Shown here piece after piece: positions 1-9,742 of a stretch of 64,000 nt of DNA. The stretch is from Legionella spiritensis (GTDB taxonomy: Bacteria; Pseudomonadota; Gammaproteobacteria; Legionellales; Legionellaceae), in the NCBI RefSeq assembly GCF_900186965.1, contig NZ_LT906457.1, positions 186,001 to 250,000 of the forward strand, read 5' to 3'. A program made the position numbers and the translations under genes. The stretch's first letter is position 1, and each line of letters starts with the position of its first letter. The notes under the pieces are model-generated. The model was not told where the DNA came from. It saw only the letters and a program-made list of their open reading frames with translations, and ran no database searches.

Positions 1-1
1 T

Positions 2-469
2 CTTATCCCTCTGGCTTTAGCAATTTTATCCGAATGGTGTGCAAAAAAATCGAAAATAGGCAAAAGCTATCTTAATTTTACAGCACGGCTGCCTGTTCCA
101 ATGATGGGTGCCGTTTTATTTTTAGTTGCTCAATCAGAGATTAATAGAGCCTATAGCCATGGTTGGACAATCATCGGATTAATCCCGCTGTATTTTTTCT
201 ATATGATTGTCGCGGGAATGCTGGGATGGATGGCTGGACGAGTCTTTAAACTCCGCGTTAAACAAGCTCGAACAGTATGCTTTAGTGCGGCGACAAGAAA
301 TTCCTTGGTTGTCTTGCCGCTTGCTTTAAGTCTTGCTGATGAAACCAAAGCATCGATTGCCGCAGCTGTCATTGTTACTCAAACGATGACAGAGCTTTTA
401 GGAGAGCTTGTTTATATAAAGGCTATTCCTATTTTGATTTCTGGCTCGGCGAACCCTCATCACGACTAA
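2..469 (+). CDS. BASS-family permease, arsenic resistance-like (5' truncated by window)
   Basis: The frame is open from base 2, so the start lies outside the window; the first internal ATG is at 101. The visible ~155 residues contain about four hydrophobic segments and an SAATRNSLVVLPLAL stretch followed by a helix ending in an EL motif. This resembles the C-terminal half of bile acid:sodium symporter (BASS) superfamily permeases, including those annotated as arsenic resistance proteins. The inferred role is efflux of an arsenical or a related anion across the inner membrane. It stops about 100 bp before the helCBA operon and reads the same way. The substrate cannot be fixed from this fragment. 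Confidence 0.6.
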   Translation, partial: LIPLALAILSEWCAKKSKIGKSYLNFTARLPVPMMGAVLFLVAQSEINRAYSHGWTIIGLIPLYFFYMIVAGMLGWMAGRVFKLRVKQARTVCFSAATRNSLVVLPLALSLADETKASIAAAVIVTQTMTELLGELVYIKAIPILISGSANPHHD

Positions 470-573
470 AGCTATCTACATAGCTTATTATATTGCCAAT
501 GACATCACAACCTTAATCTGTTAGATTTAAAGTAATATCAAATAAAATCAAAAAACTAAGAGTAAAAAAACAA

Positions 574-1812
574 ATGGTGGCAAAGTATATACGCTTGATT
601 ATTTTTATCTGGATTGCCTTAATTGCAAGTCGGGTATTGGCACAAGGACTGTTTTCTTTTCAGGAGGCATTAAAGCTGACTTATCAAAACAATCCAGAAT
701 TACAAGCTCAGATTCAACAGGCAGAAAAAGCACGAGGACAATTTATCCAGGATGGCTTATGGCTAAATCCATCCTTAATGTTGGAGACTGAAAATATTGG
801 GGGATCTGGTTCTTTTAAAGGGTTTGAATCAGCTGAGACCACACTATCTTTAAATCAACCAATACCTTTGGGGGGTAAAAGAGATTGGCTGCAAAAGGCA
901 AGCGGTGCTCGCTATGAGTTCATGCGCACTGCCATCTTACGCAAAAAAGCCGAATTATATATGGCTGTAGGCGAGGCTTATGTCAATGCTTATTATGCAA
1001 GCCAATGGCATGAGGTTACCAAAAAGCTGGTACGTTTAAACGAAGATATCGTCAATGATATTAAACGCCGAAAAAAAGCAGGTGTGAGTGCAGAGCTTGA
1101 TTTACGTTTAGCTTTAGTCCAGTTGGGCGAGGCACGTATTCAACGAAGCCGAGCTCATCGTGATATCAAAAAACAATATGCCTTATTGGCCAGAATGACA
1201 GGTCAGGACACTTTGAGCATTAAAGCTCTGCAGGATAAAGGATTGCCACACAATGGTATCACACAACAGTCTATTAATAATACGCTTAATAAAAGCGTTT
1301 TTCTCAGAGAAAAAACAGCCGAACTTTCAGCCCAGCGCGTTGCCATCACTTCGGTTAAAAAGGACGTTTGGCCAACAATACAGCTCCAGCTGGGCGGACG
1401 ACATTTTTCTGATGATAATGAGAATGCATTGGTAGCCTCTGTTAACTCGGTCATGCCGGTATATGACCGCAATCAGGGTAAGATATTATCAGCAGAAGCT
1501 GCCTATACCGAGACGATGCAAAATTTAAGGGCGACAAAGTTGTGGCTGAAACAACAATTAACCGCTGCCTGGCTTGATTTACAGCAGAATAATGAAGAAT
1601 CAAACCAGGTGAAAAACGAGCTATTGCCGAATGCTCAAAAAGCATCATCGCTTGCCATACAGGGATATCAAAAAGGCTTATACTCTTATGTTGAGCTTTT
1701 TAATGCCATGCGTCTTTTGTTTAATGAAGAACGTCATTATCAACAGGCGCATGCCAAGCGTGATATTGCCATGATTAAAATTACAGGGCTTCTAAGCCAG
1801 GGAGTGTCTTAA
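574..1812 (+). CDS. helC: HelC-like outer membrane efflux protein (TolC/CzcC family)
   Basis: This 412-residue protein is the outer-membrane channel of a tripartite metal efflux pump. It begins with a signal peptide (hydrophobic stretch at residues ~7-22, cleavage near VLA-Q) followed by two long alpha-helical repeats with the typical NPELQAQ start of the OEP domain. Length fits the CzcC/CusC family. It is the first gene of a three-gene unit: its TAA overlaps the ATG of the adaptor by one base, and the RND pump follows. This C-B-A order and the sequence type match the Legionella hel locus. Family assignment is firm; the hel name rests on recognition of the operon. Confidence 0.88.
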   Translation: MVAKYIRLIIFIWIALIASRVLAQGLFSFQEALKLTYQNNPELQAQIQQAEKARGQFIQDGLWLNPSLMLETENIGGSGSFKGFESAETTLSLNQPIPLGGKRDWLQKASGARYEFMRTAILRKKAELYMAVGEAYVNAYYASQWHEVTKKLVRLNEDIVNDIKRRKKAGVSAELDLRLALVQLGEARIQRSRAHRDIKKQYALLARMTGQDTLSIKALQDKGLPHNGITQQSINNTLNKSVFLREKTAELSAQRVAITSVKKDVWPTIQLQLGGRHFSDDNENALVASVNSVMPVYDRNQGKILSAEAAYTETMQNLRATKLWLKQQLTAAWLDLQQNNEESNQVKNELLPNAQKASSLAIQGYQKGLYSYVELFNAMRLLFNEERHYQQAHAKRDIAMIKITGLLSQGVS

Positions 1813-2738
1813 TGTTAATGCGAACCATGATTAGTGTTTTGTTGCTTGCTTTCATTTCAACGGGGTATTGTTCTGAACAAGAACACGAAGAGCATAAAAG
1901 CCATCAAGATGAAGAAATAGTGAGCTTATCAAAAGAAGTCATAAAACAGTATCGTATCGAGATAGTCAAAGCAGGGCCACAGACGCTTGAGGTAACACGG
2001 GATATACTGGGGAAAATTGTCCCCAATGCCAATAAAACCATTTATATCTATCCTCGCTACGGTGGTATTATCAAGAAGATGACCAAGTTTTTGGGCGACA
2101 AAGCGCGCGAAGGCGAATTATTGGCAACTATTGAAAGCAATCAAACGTTACAAACCTACGAAGTGAGAGCCCCTTTTTCAGGTTATATTGTCAGAAAAAA
2201 TACGAACCCAGGTGAGTTTGTAAAAACTGGAAGCCCAATTTATCAACTGGCCGATTTATCAACCGTTTGGGTGCAGTTATTTGTCTATCGGGAGAATGCT
2301 GAATTGATTAAAAAGGGTCAGGCCGTTGTGATTTACGATAAAAGCAAACCTACTAAATCGGCAACCAGTCAAATTGATTATGTATCGCCTTTAGGCGTTG
2401 AGCATAGTCAAACCATGATGGCAAGAGTCGTGCTAGACAACAATGCAGAGACGTTAACCTGGTTACCGGGGTTATACGTTAATGCAAGGGTAGTGATTGA
2501 GAAAAAACAAGTGGCAGTAGCCGTTAAAAATGCTGCCATTCAGACTTTTGAAGGTAAAAACGTGGTGTTTATCAAGACCAAAGAAGGATTTGAACCCAGG
2601 GTTTGTCAATTTGGTTTAGAAGGGCACAACTATACTGAAGTCAAAAAAGGCCTTAAAGCAGGTGATGAGTATGTTTCGGAAAACAGCTTTATCTTAAAAG
2701 CCGAACTTGAAAAAGACAGCGCTTCACACAGCCATTAG
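1812..2738 (+). CDS. helB: HelB-like periplasmic adaptor (membrane fusion protein)
   Basis: This 308-residue protein bridges the inner-membrane RND pump and the outer-membrane channel. A signal peptide (residues 1-20) is followed by a His-rich segment (EQEHEEHKSHQDEE), which may bind metal. Then come barrel-sandwich and beta-barrel domains (RAPFSGYIV, then LADLSTVWVQ), the standard CzcB/CusB layout. The C-terminus ends SHSH, a second His-rich tail. It lacks a long coiled-coil hairpin, which is common in short heavy-metal adaptors. The start codon overlaps the helC stop, indicating translational coupling. The pump gene begins 9 bp downstream. Confidence 0.88.
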   Translation: MLMRTMISVLLLAFISTGYCSEQEHEEHKSHQDEEIVSLSKEVIKQYRIEIVKAGPQTLEVTRDILGKIVPNANKTIYIYPRYGGIIKKMTKFLGDKAREGELLATIESNQTLQTYEVRAPFSGYIVRKNTNPGEFVKTGSPIYQLADLSTVWVQLFVYRENAELIKKGQAVVIYDKSKPTKSATSQIDYVSPLGVEHSQTMMARVVLDNNAETLTWLPGLYVNARVVIEKKQVAVAVKNAAIQTFEGKNVVFIKTKEGFEPRVCQFGLEGHNYTEVKKGLKAGDEYVSENSFILKAELEKDSASHSH

Positions 2739-2747
2739 AGGAAGAGT

Positions 2748-5700
2748 ATGTTAAAAGGAATTTTACAGTTTTCTATTAAACAGCGGTGGTTAATTTTAGT
2801 TGCCGTTTTCATCGTCATGTGCTTAGGTATTTATAATTATACCAAACTTCCGATTGATGCAGTTCCTGATATCACCAACGTCCAGGTACAGATTAATACG
2901 GAAGCGCCAGGTTATACACCCTTAGAAGTGGAGCAGCGCATCACTTATCCCATTGAAATTATTATGAGTGGTTTGCCAAAGCTTGATTATACACGCTCGA
3001 TATCCCGCTATGGTTTGTCTCAAGTCACCGTTATTTTTAAAGAAGGAACCGATATTTATTTTGCCAGACAACTTATCTCCCAGCGTTTACAAGCGGTAAA
3101 AAATCAGCTCCCTGAAGGCATGAATCCCATGATGGGGCCTATTTCGACCGGTCTTGGTGAAATATACATGTATAAGCTCACCACAAATAAGCCTGATAAG
3201 TATACCCCAACGAAGCTTCGCACCATTCAGGACTGGGTTATCCGCCCGCAATTACGTAATGTGCCAGGCGTTGCTGAAGTGAATGCCATTGGCGGCTATA
3301 CCAAGCAGTATCAAGTATCGCCGGATTTAACAAAACTAATTCGTTATGGGTTGACATTGCAAGATATTGAGGCGGCACTTAAAAAAAACAACGACAATGT
3401 CGGTGCTGGGTACATCGAGAAAAAAGGTCAGCAATTTTTAATGCGTGCACCAGGGCAATTAAAGACGAATGAAGATATTGAGAGAGTCGTTGTTAAAACC
3501 TTTGATGGTGTGCCTGTTCATATCTCAGATATTGCTGATGTTAGGATTGGTCATGAATTACGCCAAGGTGCGGGGCTTGCTGATGGTAGAGAAACAGTTA
3601 TAGGTACGGTTTCCATGATTATCGGTGAGAACAGCCGCATTGTTGCACAAGACATTCACAAAGCCATACAAAAAGTCAATCAAACCTTGCCTAAAGGCGT
3701 TCAAATTGTCCCTGTTTATAACCGAACGAATTTGGTGAATGCCACAATTAAAACGGTCAGTAAAAATCTTGCAGAAGGCGCGCTATTAGTCATCGTAGTT
3801 CTCTTTTTGTTTTTAGGTAATTTTAGAGCTGCATTGATTACTGCTTTAGTCATTCCCATCACCATGCTGATAACCATTACTGGTATGGTGCAATATGAAA
3901 TTAGTGCCAATTTGATGAGTCTTGGTGCACTTGATTTTGGTTTGATTGTTGATGGTGCGGTTATTATTGTAGAAAATTGCATTAAAAAGCTCGCCTGGCA
4001 ACAGCATCATCTAAAAAGGACTCTTTCAGTCAAAGAGCGACTGGACACCGTACTAGATAGTGCCAATGAAGTGATTCGCCCAAGTCTTTTTGGGGTATTG
4101 ATTATCACCATTGTTTATTTTCCAATCTTAACGTTAACGGGCGTTGAAGGAAAAATGTTTAAGCCTATGGCGCAAACGGTTATCATTGCCTTGCTTGGCT
4201 CTATTGTTCTTTCCATGACCTTTGTTCCAGCGTCAATATCGATTGCTCTATCCGGAAACATCAGTGAAAAGAGCAACCGCATTGTTTTGTTTTTCAGAAA
4301 CCTATATAAACCATCTTTATTATTTTGTTTTAAATACCGCGCGTGGGTTATTTTCACATCTACTGCTCTTATCATAGCAAGTCTTTTTTTAGCTATGCGT
4401 ATGGGCGGGGAGTTTATTCCCAGTCTTGATGAGGGTGATATCGCTTTACAAGCTTTACGAACTCCCTCAACCAGTTTGTCGCAGTCCATTGATATGCAAG
4501 AACATGTTGAAAAGATTGTTGAGCGTTTTCCTGAAGTCAAACTGGTTTATTCTAAAATTGGAACCGCTGAGGTAGCAACCGACCCCATGCCTCCTAACGT
4601 TGCAGATACTTTTGTTATTTTAAAACCAAGGGAAAAATGGCCTAATCCCAATAAGTCCAAAACCGCACTGATTAAAGAGATTCAAGAAAGGCTTGAAAAA
4701 GAACCAGGTAATAAATATGAATTCACCCAACCCATACAGATGCGTTTTAATGAGCTCATTTCAGGTATTCGTGCCGATGTAGCGATTAAAATTTATGGGG
4801 ACGATCTTGAAAAGCTGCAATCTCTTGCCAAAGATGTCTTTAAGGTTGTTAATCCGGTGGAAGGGGCTGCTGATGCCCGAATCGAACAGGCAAGTGGTCT
4901 GCCTACCATTACTATTCGTATTGACCGTAAAAAATTAGCACTTTATGGCTTGAATATGCAGGATGTTCAGGATGCGGTAGAAACGGCTTTAAGTGGACGG
5001 GTAACCGGACTCGTTTATCTTGGCGATCAGCGTTTTGGTCTGGTGATTCGATTAAAGGATAAAGAACGTAAAGACAAAAATGTTTTGTCTAATATTTTTA
5101 TTAAACTCCCTCCCAAAGCTGATGGTATTAATCATTTTATTCCTCTAAGCGAGGTTGCCTCTCTCGATGAAAAATTAGGACCCAACCAAATCAGTCGAGA
5201 AAACGGTAAGCGACGTATTTTTGTTTCCACTAACGTTAGAGACAGGGACTTGCGCTCTTTTGTTGATGAAATCCAGGCCAAGATAAAAAATAATGTTACT
5301 CTACCCCCAGGATACTGGATTGAATATGGTGGTGAATTTGAGCAAATGACCTCAGCGGTTAACCGGTTAATGGTGGTGGTGCCAATGACGTTATTGTTAA
5401 TATTTGTATTATTGTTTATGGCTTTGCAGAGCAAACACGACACGATTGTGGTGTTTAGCGGCATTCCACTGGCTTTGACTGGTGGTGTTTTTGCCTTATG
5501 GATAAGGGGAATACCTCTGTCCATCTCCGCAGGTGTTGGTTTTATTGCCCTATCTGGGATTGCGGTATTAAATGGCCTTGTGATGATTACCTTTATTACC
5601 AATTTAAGAAAACATGGCCATCATCTGGTGTATTCAATCATTAGAGGAGCATTGGCTAGATTAAGACCCGTGTTAATGACAGCCCTTGTCGCATCGCTTG

Positions 5701-5879
5701 GGTTTGTGCCCATGGCTTTATCAACCAGCACAGGCGCTGAGGTGCAAAGGCCACTGGCAACTGTCGTTATTGGCGGTATCCTTTCATCAACATTTTTAAC
5801 TTTGCTGGTGTTGCCGGGACTATATTATTGGGCGCATAAGTCAATTGAAAAGAAGAAACAAGGTAAGTTTGACAAATAA
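2748..5879 (+). CDS. helA: HelA-like heavy-metal RND efflux pump (CzcA/CusA family)
   Basis: This 1043-residue protein is a proton-driven inner-membrane exporter of divalent or monovalent metal ions. It has the RND plan: an N-terminal transmembrane helix, a first porter loop, six helices, a second loop and six more helices. The TM4 signature DFGLIVDGA followed by an ENC segment matches the CzcA-type (HME1/2) pattern rather than the copper-type pattern of the second pump at 20434-23550, so Zn, Co, Cd or Ni is more likely than Cu (inference). An AGGAAGAG ribosome-binding site precedes the ATG. It is the last gene of the helCBA unit. Confidence 0.92.
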   Translation: MLKGILQFSIKQRWLILVAVFIVMCLGIYNYTKLPIDAVPDITNVQVQINTEAPGYTPLEVEQRITYPIEIIMSGLPKLDYTRSISRYGLSQVTVIFKEGTDIYFARQLISQRLQAVKNQLPEGMNPMMGPISTGLGEIYMYKLTTNKPDKYTPTKLRTIQDWVIRPQLRNVPGVAEVNAIGGYTKQYQVSPDLTKLIRYGLTLQDIEAALKKNNDNVGAGYIEKKGQQFLMRAPGQLKTNEDIERVVVKTFDGVPVHISDIADVRIGHELRQGAGLADGRETVIGTVSMIIGENSRIVAQDIHKAIQKVNQTLPKGVQIVPVYNRTNLVNATIKTVSKNLAEGALLVIVVLFLFLGNFRAALITALVIPITMLITITGMVQYEISANLMSLGALDFGLIVDGAVIIVENCIKKLAWQQHHLKRTLSVKERLDTVLDSANEVIRPSLFGVLIITIVYFPILTLTGVEGKMFKPMAQTVIIALLGSIVLSMTFVPASISIALSGNISEKSNRIVLFFRNLYKPSLLFCFKYRAWVIFTSTALIIASLFLAMRMGGEFIPSLDEGDIALQALRTPSTSLSQSIDMQEHVEKIVERFPEVKLVYSKIGTAEVATDPMPPNVADTFVILKPREKWPNPNKSKTALIKEIQERLEKEPGNKYEFTQPIQMRFNELISGIRADVAIKIYGDDLEKLQSLAKDVFKVVNPVEGAADARIEQASGLPTITIRIDRKKLALYGLNMQDVQDAVETALSGRVTGLVYLGDQRFGLVIRLKDKERKDKNVLSNIFIKLPPKADGINHFIPLSEVASLDEKLGPNQISRENGKRRIFVSTNVRDRDLRSFVDEIQAKIKNNVTLPPGYWIEYGGEFEQMTSAVNRLMVVVPMTLLLIFVLLFMALQSKHDTIVVFSGIPLALTGGVFALWIRGIPLSISAGVGFIALSGIAVLNGLVMITFITNLRKHGHHLVYSIIRGALARLRPVLMTALVASLGFVPMALSTSTGAEVQRPLATVVIGGILSSTFLTLLVLPGLYYWAHKSIEKKKQGKFDK

Positions 5880-5901
5880 TTAAAAAGAGGGATTTTAGAA
5901 A

Positions 5902-6078
5902 ATGCAGACATGGCTGATAATTATGCTGCTTATCTTAGGGTTAGTGGCAATGAGTATTAGTGTATTCATTATTTTTAAAAAAACAATGAATACAAAATCC
6001 GTGCTATTTACGGGTATTGTGTTGTTGATACTTATCATTGCGGCTGCCTTTTTCCATGGGTTCTCAACAAAATTTTAA
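5902..6078 (+). CDS. Small two-helix membrane protein
   Basis: A 58-residue reading frame with two strongly hydrophobic segments (residues ~3-25 and ~33-51) separated by a short basic loop (KKTMNTK). It lies 22 bp after helA in the same direction, with AAAGAGG upstream. This suggests it is co-transcribed with the efflux pump. No family is recognised. It could be a small accessory subunit of the pump or an unrelated membrane peptide. Confidence 0.5.
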   Translation: MQTWLIIMLLILGLVAMSISVFIIFKKTMNTKSVLFTGIVLLILIIAAAFFHGFSTKF

Positions 6079-6095
6079 ACTGGAAGGAAATATAT

Positions 6096-6269
6096 ATGAA
6101 TCATAATGTGTTAAAAAAAAGCATTATCTGTTTGGGGTTAGTTTTATTGGGATGTAGCCTTATATCCTGTACAAAAGCGAATTCTACAGAAAATCACTCA
6201 AAAAGTGGTTATGAAGATGGCGTTGGTGACTTTGGTGGCGATGGAAGGCATAAACATAAAAATAAATAA
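6096..6269 (+). CDS. Small lipoprotein with His/Lys/Gly-rich tail
   Basis: A 57-residue frame with a good AAGGAAA ribosome-binding site. The N-terminus is a lipoprotein signal peptide ending in a lipobox (LVLLGC, Cys20). The mature part is tiny and ends in a Gly/Asp/His/Lys-rich segment (GDFGGDGRHKHKNK), which could bind metal. It follows the preceding membrane peptide by 17 bp, so it probably belongs to the same transcription unit as helCBA. The function is unknown; a metal-related role is inferred only from composition and position. Confidence 0.5.
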   Translation: MNHNVLKKSIICLGLVLLGCSLISCTKANSTENHSKSGYEDGVGDFGGDGRHKHKNK

Positions 6270-6407
6270 TAAAATGTGGTTGGCAGGGTGAAAAATAGAA
6301 GCTTTAATCGTTCTAACAACAATTATCATTGACTAAGAGTTTATTTTCTTACTTTAGATAGAATAATTGGTATCCCAGATATGCTATTAAATAATAAGGT
6401 ATGTTTT

Positions 6408-7331
6408 ATGTATATGCGCATGCTACCATTGATTTTCATTGGAATATTTTTAGGTGTTGGCAGTTATTTAGGGCTATTTAATGGTTTTAAAGAACAGGTA
6501 TACAATTATATCCTTGTCTATAAAAAACCATCTGATTGGAATGATCGAGGTGTAGATTATATCACAGGCCATGGTGTTTCTCAAAATTACCAGCAGGCTG
6601 CAAAATGGTTTCGCAAATCTGCAAAACAAGGTGAAGCTTTTGCGCAGCGCAACCTTGGTATTTTGTATGCAACTGGAATAGGGGGCTCACAGGACTACAA
6701 CGAAGCTTTTAAATGGTTTCGAAAAGCTGCTGAAAAAAATGACCCTGTTGCTGAATTTAACCTAGGAGTCATGTATGAACTAGGCCTTGGTGTTTCATAC
6801 AATACGAGCGAGGCTTTCAAATGGATTAATAAATCAGCGAAACAAGGATTTCGAGATGCAGAGCGAGATCTTGGGCTCATGTATTTAATGGGTAAAGCCG
6901 TACCACAAAACCATAATGAGGCGGTTATATGGATTCGCAAGGCGGCTGAAAAAGGTGATCGAATAGCTCAGGTTACTCTTGGCACAATGTATGCTGCAGG
7001 TTATGGCAATGTTATTGTACAAAATTATATTGAAGCGATGAAGTGGTTTTCCCATGCTGCAAAACAGGGAGACGCTATGGCTCAATATAATATCGGGGTG
7101 TTATTTTATAAAGGCAAAGGAGTAACTAAAAATGTCAAAGAAGGGGTAAAATGGTTTCATTTGGCCGCTAAGCAAGGCTTGCCACAAGCCCAATTTGCAT
7201 TAGCTATGTGTTCTGAGTGTGATGAAGTTATCTCTCAAAACAATATGGAAGAGCGTAAGGCCTTGGAAGAAATGGCTAACTATGGTTATCCAAAAACTAT
7301 AGAAATCTTGCAGAATTTTAATTTACATTAA
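6408..7331 (+). CDS. Sel1-like repeat protein
   Basis: The protein has about 307 residues from this ATG, which has an AAGG ribosome-binding site 8 bases upstream; an in-frame ATG at 6381 would add nine residues. An N-terminal hydrophobic helix (signal peptide or anchor) is followed by about six Sel1/TPR-like repeats of ~36 residues, each with the pattern A..WF.KAA.QG.A.AQ..LG.MY..G.GV.QN. Sel1 proteins in Legionella (LpnE, EnhC and relatives) act in host-cell interaction or envelope maintenance, but these repeats are generic scaffolds. It sits between the hel operon and a cation diffusion facilitator, with no sign of co-function. Confidence 0.85.
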   Translation: MYMRMLPLIFIGIFLGVGSYLGLFNGFKEQVYNYILVYKKPSDWNDRGVDYITGHGVSQNYQQAAKWFRKSAKQGEAFAQRNLGILYATGIGGSQDYNEAFKWFRKAAEKNDPVAEFNLGVMYELGLGVSYNTSEAFKWINKSAKQGFRDAERDLGLMYLMGKAVPQNHNEAVIWIRKAAEKGDRIAQVTLGTMYAAGYGNVIVQNYIEAMKWFSHAAKQGDAMAQYNIGVLFYKGKGVTKNVKEGVKWFHLAAKQGLPQAQFALAMCSECDEVISQNNMEERKALEEMANYGYPKTIEILQNFNLH

Positions 7332-7406
7332 GAGGAAAAATTATTTTTTCGTCAATTGAGTCAGTCAGTTGCCATTATTTTTGCACAAAATATAATCGAG
7401 AAAGTC

Positions 7407-8267
7407 ATGAATAACAAATCCAACACAAAGGTTATAACCGCCTCAAAAGAGAAAAGATTGTTTATTGCAACATTTGTAAATATTTTGCTGACTGTCGCTC
7501 AAATTATTGGTGGCCTTATATCCGGTAGCTTATCACTAATTTCTGATGCGCTTCATAATTTCAGTGATGCTGCCTCACTGCTTCTAGCTCTGCTTGCTGT
7601 AAAAATCGGTCAAAAAAAGCCTGATTTATCAAAAACGTTTGGGTATCAACGAGCAGAGACAGTTGCTGCTTTAATTAATTTTACAACTTTAATTATTATT
7701 GGCTTGTTTTTAATGTATGAAGCGGTTATCAGATTGATTTATCCTAAGCCAATTTCAGGTTGGATGGTTGTCATTATTGCAATCATTGCATTGATAGTAG
7801 ATATAATAACCGCGATGCTCACTTATAAGGAATCTAAAAAAAGCATGAACATAAAGGCTGCTTTTTTGCATAATCTAACCGATGCATTAGCTTCCGTTGG
7901 GGTGGTTGTGGCGGGTACTTTAATACTGCTATACAATTGGTTATGGGTGGATGCTGTAGTCACTTTTCTCATCTCAGCTTATGTTTTATGGCAAGGACTT
8001 CGTGAAATTCCTAAAGCCATTCATTTGCTCATGGAAGGTGCGCCATACGATGTTGACATCGCTGAAATAATAGACGGCGTTGAGCGCTTAGGTGGTGTGA
8101 AAGAATTGCACCACGTTCATGTTTGGCAAATCAATGAACAATTAAACGCGCTTGAAGCGCATGTGGTTGTTGAAAATCACCTTGATAACGCTTCGTTAAA
8201 AAAGGAGATAAAGCAGTTATTAATACAAAGATATCATATCGGACATTCTACTTTGGAATTTGAATGA
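7407..8267 (+). CDS. Cation diffusion facilitator, CzcD/ZitB-like
   Basis: This 286-residue inner-membrane antiporter exports Zn2+ or a similar ion using the proton gradient. The ATG at 7407 is preferred over an upstream TTG at 7356 because of the GAGAAAG just before it. Six transmembrane helices are visible. TM2 carries DALHNFSD and TM5 carries LHNLTDAL, giving the His-Asp/His-Asp metal site typical of Zn/Cd-type CDF proteins. The cytoplasmic C-terminal domain follows with the LHHVHVWQ motif. Length matches full-size CzcD/ZitB proteins. It lies within a run of metal-handling genes and is probably transcribed separately. Confidence 0.9.
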   Translation: MNNKSNTKVITASKEKRLFIATFVNILLTVAQIIGGLISGSLSLISDALHNFSDAASLLLALLAVKIGQKKPDLSKTFGYQRAETVAALINFTTLIIIGLFLMYEAVIRLIYPKPISGWMVVIIAIIALIVDIITAMLTYKESKKSMNIKAAFLHNLTDALASVGVVVAGTLILLYNWLWVDAVVTFLISAYVLWQGLREIPKAIHLLMEGAPYDVDIAEIIDGVERLGGVKELHHVHVWQINEQLNALEAHVVVENHLDNASLKKEIKQLLIQRYHIGHSTLEFE

Positions 8268-8349
8268 AGGATTGTTGCTGCTTTCATATGTGGTGCTATT
8301 GCCGATACTCAGATGTATTTCTTGAAACTTCATGTGTCTATAAGTAGAT

Positions 8350-8940
8350 TTAAGGCTTTAAAGATTCTTTGAAAATTTCCAAAGCTTCTTTTATAACATA
8401 AAGGCCAATAGCAAAGCCCACAATCAAATCCGGATAGCGTGATTTTGTTAACAAAACCAAAATTCCAGAAAAAATAACGCCTATGTTGGCAACTACATCC
8501 GCTCTCGTAAATATCCAGGTAGCACGAAGATGCACTTCTCCATTACGAAATTTTTTAAGAAGTTTCAATACAATGGTGTTTACAATCAGTGACATACAGG
8601 CCACCACTACCATAAGGCTACTTTCAGGAGAGCTTCCATACCATGCGCGTCGTCCTACTTCAAATAAAACGCCTAGCCCTAAGAAGCATAACAATCCTCC
8701 GCTAGTGACTGCTATGGTTTTCTTTAATTTAGCTGTTCGGCCTACCGCTATTAGTCCAAGAGAGTATGCAAAAGAGTCGGCAAGCATGTCAAGTGAGTCA
8801 GCAATAAGCGCCGTAGATTGGGCAATAATCCCAGCAGTGAGTCCTACCACAAACATCAGTGCATTTAATACAAGAGCAATAGTTAGTGTCTTTCGTTCGG
8901 CTTTTGTCGTAGCAGTCTGTTGGCATCCACAATCAGTCAT
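8350..8940 (-). CDS. Short cation-efflux (CDF-type) transporter
   Basis: This 196-residue membrane protein has the CDF transmembrane core but no cytoplasmic C-terminal domain, so it is about 100 residues shorter than classical CDF proteins. The N-terminus has a CGCQQ motif that might bind a thiophilic metal. TM2 carries DSLDMLAD and TM5 carries TRADVVAN, i.e. acidic rather than His-containing sites, unlike the neighbouring full-length CDF at 7407-8267. A 100-residue membrane protein lies just upstream on the same strand (14 bp gap), so the two are probably co-transcribed. The substrate is unknown. Confidence 0.78.
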   Translation of the reverse strand: MTDCGCQQTATTKAERKTLTIALVLNALMFVVGLTAGIIAQSTALIADSLDMLADSFAYSLGLIAVGRTAKLKKTIAVTSGGLLCFLGLGVLFEVGRRAWYGSSPESSLMVVVACMSLIVNTIVLKLLKKFRNGEVHLRATWIFTRADVVANIGVIFSGILVLLTKSRYPDLIVGFAIGLYVIKEALEIFKESLKP

Positions 8941-8954
8941 TTACGAATATTAGC

Positions 8955-9257
8955 TCATTGGTCTTGATGTGTCTGTGGTGCTGTCATATCTGAATGTTTT
9001 TGGTGGTCCACCATCTTATGGTCCATCATAGTCATATGAGCAGCGGGGGTTTTGAAATAACCTTTTACCCAGTAATTGATACCGAAATAACTTGTGCACA
9101 ACAAGGCGAAAATTGCAAGTAAGGTTATAAGATACCCAAAGAATCTTGCAAGACCCACGCCACTTCCGTTATTACGACAAGCCCACACTAAAAATCCCAC
9201 CCCAAAAGCAAGTGCAATGAGCTCAGCTGCAAAAGCTAAATCAAGTAAAAACATCAT
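8955..9257 (-). CDS. Small membrane protein with His/Met-rich tail
   Basis: A 100-residue protein with two hydrophobic segments (residues ~5-25 and ~38-65) and a C-terminal tail rich in His and Met (AAHMTMMDHKMVDHQKH). Such tails bind copper or other soft metals in many metal-resistance accessory proteins. It is the first gene of a two-gene leftward unit with the short CDF transporter. AGGAGGAC just upstream is a strong ribosome-binding site supporting the start. No family is recognised; a metal-related role is inferred. Confidence 0.6.
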   Translation of the reverse strand: MMFLLDLAFAAELIALAFGVGFLVWACRNNGSGVGLARFFGYLITLLAIFALLCTSYFGINYWVKGYFKTPAAHMTMMDHKMVDHQKHSDMTAPQTHQDQ

Positions 9258-9742
9258 AGTGCTGTCCTCCTAACTGTTGTTGAATTCCATTTTCTAAGTA
9301 AAGTCATAAGCAATTGAATTGCATATGAAATTAATAGTAACATAGGTTATAAATTGCGCGACATATATTCTTAAATAAATTATTATCAGCTTTTTCAACA
9401 CCAGAGGAAAGAATATAGTTTGCAAAAGTTAGTTATAATGACTTTAATAGACACCGCACACTTATTTGATACATGCAATATGTGAAATCAAAGGAAGTGC
9501 TTTCCCTTAAGCAGGGTATTTCGGGGCATAGGTCGTTCCATTACCCCACACCTTTTAGCTGATTTAAGGATCAATTTATCCAAAACTCAGGTTTGTACGC
9601 AAATTATAATCTATTGAAAAATACAGGGAAAAATGTAATATATGTTGAGCTTGAGATCCAATGATCAAAAAGGATATCTAATATATCACACTGAAATAAA
9701 CACTGAATCCAATCTCTAATTCAGATTTAGAAACAAATACAT
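9258..9742. other. 485-bp intergenic region without a gene
   Basis: This stretch separates the leftward CDF/His-rich unit from the rightward nitric oxide reductase gene and must hold promoters for both. It is AT-rich, contains only short open frames, and shows no tRNA-like fold. No convincing FNR or NsrR box could be identified by eye near the reductase start. Confidence 0.5.

Noticed and set aside
9258-9742. Possible FNR- or NsrR-type site upstream of norB (TTGAGATCCAATGATCAA region).
   Set aside because: Half-site spacing does not fit the TTGAT-N4-ATCAA consensus and no other good match was seen.
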